Shown here: positions 1 through 4,693 of the stretch, piece after piece
Layout: every line of letters begins with the position of its first letter
Numbering within the stretch: position 1 is the stretch's first letter
Assembly (NCBI GenBank): GCA_022563055.1
Contig: JADFOB010000044.1
Coordinates: forward strand, 1 to 8,195
Direction: 5' to 3'
From: Planctomycetota bacterium
GTDB taxonomy: Bacteria > Planctomycetota > Phycisphaerae > UBA1845
DNA: 8,195 nt
Translations under genes and position numbers: made by a program
The notes under the pieces: generated by a model
The model's database searches: none
The model's input: the letters and a program-made list of their open reading frames with translations, nothing else
Told to the model about the DNA's origin: nothing

Positions 1-495
1 GGCTTCGCCCGTTCGCTGAAGCCACAAAGAGCCGGTTTCCTCATCGTACATGACCAGGTTGCCGTCCTGCACCTTGCCCGAGACGCGCATCGTGAACGTC
101 TTGTCCTTCACTCGTCGATCGTGAACCACGATCGTCTGTTCGCTCGGTCACCAGGACGCACTGACCGGTGTACCACCGACCACGTCGTTGACAATCTGGT
201 GATTGCTCAGAACGAACAAAGGATAGGCCCGGGCTTCTCCATTGATAAAAACACCGATGACCTTTGTTCCGGCGGCTAGGAGCACCTCGGACGGCGTAAG
301 TAAGGTCGGCTCAATGATCGCCTCCTTGGCGTCCTTGGCCCGATACTGAATCAGACCGTGGTAGGGCTCGCCACCCGTAGCCGTGCGCTTGCCCGACGAG
401 GATGCCTGGCCACCATTGGTTGATGACGACGGCGCGGCACAGCCCGAAACAACCAAACCAAGGAACGCTCCCAACGCGCAAAATCTTCTTATCAT
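1..495 (-). CDS. DUF3179 lipoprotein, probable selenoprotein (3' end beyond window)
   Basis: Seen: 165 codons from ATG at 495 to the window edge, with one in-frame TGA at codon 116. Residues 1-19 form a lipoprotein signal with lipobox VSGC, so Cys19 would be lipidated and the protein would be held at the membrane outside the cytoplasm. Residues 79-110 match the DUF3179 core (VIGVFINGEARAYPL, then HQIVNDVVGG). After the TGA the frame continues PSEQTIVVHDRRV, VSGKVQDG, NLVMYDEETGSLW, which is the next part of the same family. In Cys homologues the core reads PVAVTYCPLCGTAVAFDRR; here it is PVSASW-[TGA]-PSEQTIVVHDRR, with no gap, so TGA aligns with the first Cys. The start overlaps the upstream stop (ATGA), with AGGA 9 bases before the ATG (505-508). 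DUF3179 has no established biochemical role. Inference: Sec116 replaces the conserved Cys. Alternatives are a nonsense mutation or a sequencing error. The DUF3179 call is firm; the Sec call is probable. Confidence 0.85.
116..134 (-). promoter_or_regulatory. Candidate bacterial SECIS hairpin
   Basis: On the minus-strand mRNA, CGAUCGUG (134-127) pairs perfectly with CACGAUCG (123-116) around a GUU loop (126-124). The stem starts 13 bases after the UGA and the loop 21 bases after it. Bacterial SECIS elements, as in E. coli fdhF, are hairpins just downstream of UGA whose small apical loop has a G at its start, often followed by U, and which SelB binds. Stem length, loop size, loop bases and distance all fit. 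An A·A mismatch and one further G-C pair extend the base. The stem lies within coding sequence, as expected for bacteria. Function is inferred. Confidence 0.7.
148..150 (-). other. In-frame UGA, probable selenocysteine codon (Sec116)
   Basis: TGA on the minus strand inside the DUF3179 frame. It aligns with the conserved Cys of the family CPLC motif, ten residues before the conserved Asp-Arg pair, the same spacing as I recall for Cys homologues. TGA acts as a normal stop at the neighbouring genes (492-494 and 4694-4696) and Trp is encoded by TGG throughout, so a global TGA-to-Trp code is unlikely. A conventional gene caller would end the protein here and lose the second half of the domain. Confidence 0.75.
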
Positions 496-2219
496 GGCTT
501 CGTATCCTGCTCTTCGCTAATAACGATCGTTCGGTCGACATCCACGTTACCGAGTCGTTGGATGCGACCACAAGGCCAGCGTACCTGAACATCGACGCTA
601 CGCTTGGCGGAACCCAAGCCGAAATGCAGCGTCTTGGTGTGTCCGCTCAAATAGCTGCTACCGATGAACAGCTCCCGCATCTGCGGCGGTTCACCTTGTC
701 GGATTAGCGTGACACGGGCGTTGGCGGCGTCACGAGCACAATGCCGCCCCACGAGTTTCACCGCCAGCCAATGGCCCCCGCGTTTGGAAACATTCCGAAG
801 CAAGGCGGGCGGACCCCCGTGATTGTTAATCGCAATGTCCGGGCGACCGTCACGATCGAAGTCCGCCAGAGCTGCCCCGCGCCCGACATGCGTCTCACCG
901 AAGTAGCTCCCCGCGGCAGCCCCCAGCGCGTGCCAGCGCTTCTTACGCCACTCGTAGACCTCAGACCGCTGCGGAAGCATCTTGGGATTCTTGAGCACGT
1001 CGAGTGTCAGCTCGTCCTCGATCGTGCTGCCGTACGACACGAATAAATCTCGATCACCGTCGCTGTCGAAGTCCTCGAACCCAACGCCCCAACCGACCAG
1101 CGCCAAATCCGTCTTTCGCAGACCGTATGGAATCGCTTGATCTTCAAAGAAGAAGTCCCCGTCCCTGAGCTCGTTGACATAGAACCCTGGATCTTCCGAT
1201 ACCCAATGAGTTACCAGGAAGTCCTGGTCGCCGTCCGCGTCGACGTCAATCACCGCAACGCCCATCCCGCCGCGCGGGTCAAACACGCCCGCAGCAAGCC
1301 CAACATCCTCGAACGTCCCGTCTCCTTTGTTGCGAAAGAGGTTGTCAAGAGACTGGTCATTGGCCACGTACAGGTCGATCCACCCATCGTTGTCAAAGTC
1401 GCACCAAGTCGCCTGCATGCTGCGACCCTTGGCGGCGGCAGTGCCGCTTGTGGCTGTGACGTCCCGAAACGTGCCGTCGGCTTCCTGGTGAAACAGCATA
1501 TTGGCCAGGGGTGGGTAGCTGCTGGGCGTTGTCATCGGTGCCGGTCGCCCCGCAACGATTTCCCGATTCCGCGCCTTGTCGATGGGAAAATCAACGTAGC
1601 GGCAGAGGTAGAGGTCGAGTCGCCCGTCGCGATCGTAGTCACCCCAGGCGGCGCCCAGACAATAACCACTGACGCCGCCCAATCCCGCTTGTTTAGTAAT
1701 CTCCGAAAACCGCCCTGCGTCGTTTCGGAACAACCGCACGCCCGCAAGATTCGTCACCAGCAGATCGGCGTCTCCATCGTTGTCGAAGTCGGCAAAGAGC
1801 GCCGCCATGTCCATCCGCGACTCGCCGAGGCCGCTTGCCTCGGTTACGTCGGTGAACCGTCCGCCGCCGTCGTTTCGCCACAATCGGCTACCCGGAAATC
1901 CGCGACGCTTGTCGGCGTCCATCAGAAGTGGACCGTTCACGTTGCACAGATACAGGTCGTCATCGCCGTCCCCGTCGTAATCACCCCACGCACATCCCGA
2001 TCCGTTGTCTTCGGGCAGCAGCGACGCTCGCGGGTGGCCGTTGAAATGCACAAAACGCGGGAGGGATGAAACGGGGATACGCTCGAACCGGATCCCCGTC
2101 TCCTGGACCGATTGCTTCGATCCGCTTGTGGGAGAATCACCCACGACGTCGGCTGCGCCGGCCGCAAGGAGGCCGACCGTGATTAACACCGTCACAATGT
2201 GTTGGTAGTGGAAGTACAT
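492..2219 (-). CDS. Secreted CRTAC1-type protein: FG-GAP/VCBS repeats plus ASPIC/UnbV domain
   Basis: 575 residues from ATG at 2219. The open frame extends back to 2579, but the added 120 residues run through a non-coding repeat, whereas the ATG at 2219 begins a hydrophobic signal peptide (residues about 7-23, VTVLITVGLLAAGAA), so I chose it. Only a weak GGGGAA lies upstream. Seven calcium-loop repeats of DxDxDGxxD type are seen near residues 80, 144, 194, 274, 325, 383 and 453, each followed by a hydrophobic strand such as LYLCN or LFVSYG, as in FG-GAP/VCBS beta-propeller blades. Residues about 484-575 are an ASPIC/UnbV domain (ELFIGSSYLSGHTKTLHFGLG, then VQVRWPCGRIQRL). The family is exported and usually of unknown function; calcium binding is expected from the motif. 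The stop overlaps the DUF3179 start by ATGA, implying coupled expression with that protein. Family call is firm, role unknown. Confidence 0.93.
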   Translation of the reverse strand: MYFHYQHIVTVLITVGLLAAGAADVVGDSPTSGSKQSVQETGIRFERIPVSSLPRFVHFNGHPRASLLPEDNGSGCAWGDYDGDGDDDLYLCNVNGPLLMDADKRRGFPGSRLWRNDGGGRFTDVTEASGLGESRMDMAALFADFDNDGDADLLVTNLAGVRLFRNDAGRFSEITKQAGLGGVSGYCLGAAWGDYDRDGRLDLYLCRYVDFPIDKARNREIVAGRPAPMTTPSSYPPLANMLFHQEADGTFRDVTATSGTAAAKGRSMQATWCDFDNDGWIDLYVANDQSLDNLFRNKGDGTFEDVGLAAGVFDPRGGMGVAVIDVDADGDQDFLVTHWVSEDPGFYVNELRDGDFFFEDQAIPYGLRKTDLALVGWGVGFEDFDSDGDRDLFVSYGSTIEDELTLDVLKNPKMLPQRSEVYEWRKKRWHALGAAAGSYFGETHVGRGAALADFDRDGRPDIAINNHGGPPALLRNVSKRGGHWLAVKLVGRHCARDAANARVTLIRQGEPPQMRELFIGSSYLSGHTKTLHFGLGSAKRSVDVQVRWPCGRIQRLGNVDVDRTIVISEEQDTKP

Positions 2220-2261
2220 TGTCAAACAGTTCCCCGCGTTAGCGCGTTCTCCGTCTTCATG

Positions 2262-2288
2262 TAGCGTCCGCCCCCCGTGGCGGCCGTA
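2262..2288. repeat. 27-bp G+C-rich palindromic repeat, copy 1
   Basis: This 27-base sequence matches the reverse complement of 4644-4670 at 25 of 27 positions. Its arms are self-complementary (TAGCG...CC and GGCGGCCGTA), so it can form a hairpin. It lies just upstream of the CRTAC1-type gene, followed about 45 bases later by the CCCCATCCTT hairpin repeat. The same two elements in the same order occur near 4565-4670 in reverse, so they form one composite mobile-like or REP-like unit. Confidence 0.75.
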
Positions 2289-2331
2289 GACCGCCGAAGA
2301 ACGCGGTTCCGTACCGTGACCATAACGGAGT

Positions 2332-2444
2332 GCGCGGGCGCCCATCCTTCGCGCGGGTGCCCCATCCTTCACCTTTGGCGAAGGGTGGGGGACGGACTCG
2401 TCATGCGAACGCATCCCGACGTCATGGGTCGTGACGGGACCATC
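2332..2444 (+). repeat. Hairpin repeat unit 1 with 51-bp conserved tail
   Basis: Contains an 11-bp stem, CCCCATCCTTC (2360-2370) with GAAGGGTGGGG (2380-2390, one G·T), and a partial second CCCATCCTT just before it (2341-2349). The flank 2394-2444 matches 4255-4305 at 48 of 51 bases. The loop sequence differs from unit 2 while both arms and flanks are kept, which suggests the paired structure is what is maintained. It is interpreted as a REP/REPIN-like interspersed element. No transposase or RAYT gene is in the window. Confidence 0.75.
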
Positions 2445-2459
2445 AATCCAAATGGTGAA

Positions 2460-2500
2460 GGCAGGCCATTGATTCGCCGTAGGCGGAGCGTTGACCTGCC
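2460..2500 (-). terminator. Possible hairpin downstream of the 2516-3976 gene
   Basis: GGCAGG (2460-2465) pairs with CCTGCC (2495-2500), and within it CGCC-GTA-GGCG (2475-2485) forms a tight inner hairpin. It begins 15 bases after the TAG stop of the upstream-transcribed gene. There is no run of U after it, so a classical intrinsic terminator is not shown; the position is the only argument. Confidence 0.3.
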
Positions 2501-2515
2501 ACTTGCTGGGGAAGG

Positions 2516-3976
2516 CTACTTGCCCCTGCGCGCACCTCGTAAGCTTGCCGGCGTGCGTCCGCCGGTCAGGACCACGCAATCGGAAGCCTCAAACGCAGTG
2601 CCATCCAGCAGCAATCCGTTGACGCTTAGCGTGACGGACACGCCGGCCCATAGAGAATCGAGTTCCAATACCTCGACCAGCTCGCGGGTGGAGAACTTGA
2701 GCGACAAATCGTCCATCCCGTCTCCACCGAGCGTATGACAATCGCAAAGCTCGCCGGCAAACAGGGTGGCGGTATCTTCGATGGTGACGCCCGGTCCGGG
2801 CGGACCCGAGAGTGGCGCCACAACACCTCCCACACCGTCGGCGCGCCGGAGCGTCAACGTACCGACGTCAATCTGCGTGACGTCGAACGAGTCGTCTCCG
2901 ACGATGGCCATGGGCACGACGCCTCGGCTGCGTGAGTTCACCGGATTCGGACAGGAACCCGGTTTAATGTCCAACGGCACTTCCTCAACTTCGTTCACCT
3001 CGCAGCGTATATGGTCGAGTTGGAAGAAGGCCGGTCCAGTAAAGTTCTCCGGCACCCACCATTCGAAACTGATACGAACATCCTCTCCCGCGAACGCACT
3101 CACATCCACCTCGCCCACAAGATCACCCGTATCAAACACGGTCGTCGGGGCTTGCGCTACCAGAAACAGTTGTGGCGCCTCCAACGGTGGACCCCCGCCG
3201 AACGGACGTATCACCACCTCAAACGTGCGATCCAACACGGCGCCAAAAGTCAGTCTCCAGGCCGCCCTGTAGTCAAAAAGGATGGCCTGCGCGCCCCTCG
3301 GAAGCATGACGTCTTGGGCGATCACAATCATTCCGGGGCCTGCGCCATCCCATCCGTGCAGCGCGGCCAGCGATCCGTCCGTCGGTTGGCTGGAAAAAAA
3401 ACCAAATCCCGGCGATTCTCCACTTCCACCCACGTGCAGCGTAAAGAAGGGCGTGGCCAGATCCTGCACAACCCAAGAAGAGAAGCTCCCCACCTCAAAG
3501 CTGTGGTTGGAAAGACACTCCCCGCCCACCGTTATCGGTTCGTCCAGCCACGGAATCGTTCGCTCGCTGATTTGTGCCGGATCTTGGTCACCGCTCTCCT
3601 CTAACCGGAGCTCTTCGGGCACCCCTGATTCCGTCGTCCTGGTGTAGGCGGTGGATGCCCTAATCGCCTCATACGCCCTACGGTCCCCGAGCGCCGGCGC
3701 CACCACAATGGACGCGCTTGGTGGCGGCTGGGAGATGGGGGAAGACCCATATGGTTCGAGTACTTGGGCGGATGCTTTTAGTTCTTCATAGCTTTTCGAA
3801 TCCCATTGAGGAGCGTTGAATGGTTGTACACTGGTGGACTCGTTGAGTTGCCCCGATGGGTCATCCGCTTGGGCGGCTGGCAAGATCAGACCGGTGCCCC
3901 CGAGCAACATCACCCCCGCCCCGATCCACGAGCATTTGATTCCGTGAGCGAAGTTAAGCGTCGCGTGATTCATCAT
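2516..3976 (-). CDS. Secreted protein of unknown function with C-terminal DIKPGSCPNP module
   Basis: 486 residues. ATG codons lie at 3976 and 3973; a strong AGGAGG (3982-3987) serves either, and I took the first. A signal peptide is visible (hydrophobic residues about 18-35, probable cleavage after AAQA at 34-37). Residues 38-148 are low-complexity, rich in Ser, Pro, Gln and Glu, probably a linker. Residues about 153-326 (NHSFEVGSFSSWVV ... FDYRAAWRLTFGA ... FFQLDHIRCEV) look like a beta-sandwich, carbohydrate-binding-like domain. Residues about 334-472 (LDIKPGSCPNPVN ... CDCHTLGGDGMDDLSLKFSTRELV ... SDCVVLTG) form a C-terminal module that I recall as recurring in secreted proteins of planctomycetes and similar bacteria. 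No catalytic residues or PEP-CTERM anchor are evident. It is separated by a repeat-bearing gap from both neighbours, so it is probably its own transcription unit. It is exported; function is unknown. Confidence 0.88.
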   Translation of the reverse strand: MMNHATLNFAHGIKCSWIGAGVMLLGGTGLILPAAQADDPSGQLNESTSVQPFNAPQWDSKSYEELKASAQVLEPYGSSPISQPPPSASIVVAPALGDRRAYEAIRASTAYTRTTESGVPEELRLEESGDQDPAQISERTIPWLDEPITVGGECLSNHSFEVGSFSSWVVQDLATPFFTLHVGGSGESPGFGFFSSQPTDGSLAALHGWDGAGPGMIVIAQDVMLPRGAQAILFDYRAAWRLTFGAVLDRTFEVVIRPFGGGPPLEAPQLFLVAQAPTTVFDTGDLVGEVDVSAFAGEDVRISFEWWVPENFTGPAFFQLDHIRCEVNEVEEVPLDIKPGSCPNPVNSRSRGVVPMAIVGDDSFDVTQIDVGTLTLRRADGVGGVVAPLSGPPGPGVTIEDTATLFAGELCDCHTLGGDGMDDLSLKFSTRELVEVLELDSLWAGVSVTLSVNGLLLDGTAFEASDCVVLTGGRTPASLRGARRGK

Positions 3977-3981
3977 TCCAT

Positions 3982-3987
3982 CCTCCT
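3982..3987 (-). promoter_or_regulatory. Strong Shine-Dalgarno AGGAGG
   Basis: AGGAGG lies 5 bases before the ATG at 3976 and 8 bases before the ATG at 3973. It is the clearest ribosome binding site in the window and fixes the start of the secreted protein to one of these two adjacent codons. Confidence 0.85.
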
Positions 3988-4022
3988 AGGTGAGTTGACT
4001 TACACACTGCAAGGTATTCGTG

Positions 4023-4034
4023 GTCCATATGGAC
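4023..4034. repeat. 12-bp perfect palindrome (GTCCATATGGAC)
   Basis: A perfect 12-base palindrome lies 47 bases upstream of the ATG at 3976. Its position would suit an operator for a dimeric regulator, but a single copy with no known matching regulator is weak evidence. Confidence 0.35.
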
Positions 4035-4186
4035 GCAGAAAGTACGGCACGCCAATGTACCGTGCAGCACACGCAACCGCAAGCACAAGAATACGAGAAT
4101 CTGATCGACTTGCTCTTGGCCCAGAGTGGTTCCTTCTACGGCCCATCTCGCAACTTGTCGCGTGACATTCCAACTTCCACAAGTCC

Positions 4187-4305
4187 GCGCGGGTGCCCAT
4201 TCTTCGCCCTCCGCGGGTGCCCCATCCTTGGGGTACTCCCCAAGGGTGGGGGATGGACTCGTCATGCGAACGCATCCCGACGTCGTGCGTCGTGACCGGA
4301 CCATC
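4187..4305 (+). repeat. Hairpin repeat unit 2
   Basis: A 14-bp stem, CCCCATCCTTGGGG (4220-4233) with CCCCAAGGGTGGGG (4238-4251, one G·T), closes a TACT loop. It is preceded by a partial copy (GGGTGCCCATTCTTCG, 4191-4206), as in unit 1. Positions 4255-4305 match unit 1 (2394-2444) at 48 of 51 bases. Same orientation as unit 1. Confidence 0.75.
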
Positions 4306-4310
4306 GGTCG

Positions 4311-4336
4311 CCCACCCTTACTTCGCAAGGATGCGG
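4311..4336 (-). repeat. Degenerate hairpin repeat remnant
   Basis: CCCACCCTT...CTTCGCAAGGATG resembles unit 4 (4565-4604) in sense and order, but the arms are shortened and the pairing is incomplete. It probably is a decayed copy in the opposite orientation to unit 2, which it follows directly. Confidence 0.4.
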
Positions 4337-4448
4337 CGCCTACGCCAAACCGGACGAACACGACGCCCCGGACCGCATGTACCAGATCGAGAACGATCCA
4401 TCAAGGAAGTTGCGTCGGCGTGCTTTGCCCGACGATCGAGTGTACGCA

Positions 4449-4490
4449 GGTGCCCCATCCTTGGGTGCTCCCCAAGGGTGGGGGATGGAC
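4449..4490 (+). repeat. Hairpin repeat unit 3
   Basis: A 13-bp stem, CCCCATCCTTGGG (4453-4465) with CCCAAGGGTGGGG (4471-4483, one G·T), and a TGCTC loop. The flanks (GGTG before, GGATGGAC after) match unit 2, but the 51-bp tail is missing, so this is a shorter member of the same family. Confidence 0.7.
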
Positions 4491-4564
4491 TTGGGTGCAA
4501 GGGCGCGGGACGGACCTTGAGGCGAAGGGCATTTGCAGGTGTCAGTGTCATCCCGTGGTTCATC

Positions 4565-4604
4565 CGTCCCCCACCCTTCGCAAAAGGCGAAGGATGGGGC
4601 ACCC
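4565..4604 (-). repeat. Hairpin repeat unit 4, inverted
   Basis: A 13-bp stem, CCCCACCCTTCGC (4569-4581) with GCGAAGGATGGGG (4587-4599, one G·T), around AAAAG. Read on the minus strand it begins GGGTGCCCCATCCTTCGCC, as in unit 1. Together with the 27-bp palindrome at 4644-4670 it mirrors the arrangement at 2262-2400. Confidence 0.7.
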
Positions 4605-4643
4605 GGGCAAGGATGCGGCACTCGCCGTGAGCCAACGACGTAC

Positions 4644-4670
4644 TACGGCCGCCACGGGTGGCGGCCGCTA
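4644..4670. repeat. 27-bp G+C-rich palindromic repeat, copy 2
   Basis: Reverse complement of copy 1 (2262-2288) at 25 of 27 positions. The GGCCGCCAC-GGGTG-GCGGCC core is strongly self-complementary. It begins 23 bases after the stop of the P-type ATPase gene, so its hairpin may shape the 3' end of that transcript, but no U tract follows. Confidence 0.7.
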
Positions 4671-4693
4671 CACAAGAACGAACTCTGCTCTAG

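Larger units (their letters stand above)
3977..4693. other. Non-coding, repeat-rich intergenic region
   Basis: No convincing gene was found in this 717-base gap. Short open frames on both strands translate to repetitive Pro/Gly/Arg/His sequence derived from the hairpin repeats. The gap holds a 12-bp palindrome near the secreted-protein start (4023-4034), hairpin repeats at about 4187-4305, 4311-4336, 4449-4490 and 4565-4604, and a 27-bp palindromic repeat at 4644-4670. The promoter of the 2516-3976 gene must lie at its left end, but no clear -35/-10 pair was recognised. Confidence 0.7.

Noticed and set aside
148..150. Alternative genetic code with TGA as Trp
   Set aside because: TGA ends the CRTAC1-type gene (492-494) and the ATPase gene (4694-4696), and Trp is encoded as TGG in all these genes.
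148..495. A complete 115-residue protein ending at TGA 148
   Set aside because: The ending falls in the middle of the DUF3179 domain, directly on the conserved Cys, and family sequence continues in frame after it with a SECIS-like hairpin. Treated instead as a probable Sec codon, with the mutation or sequencing-error alternative kept open.
1137..2069. A 310-residue open frame on the plus strand
   Set aside because: It lies entirely antisense to the CRTAC1-type gene; its length comes from high G+C codon bias, and its translation shows no recognisable domain.
2220..2579. A 120-residue N-terminal extension of the CRTAC1-type protein starting at 2579
   Set aside because: The extension would overlap the end of the neighbouring gene and run through the hairpin repeat; the ATG at 2219 begins a proper signal peptide.
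4187..4670. CRISPR array
   Set aside because: The repeats vary in length, orientation and spacing, are individually palindromic, and no cas gene is nearby.
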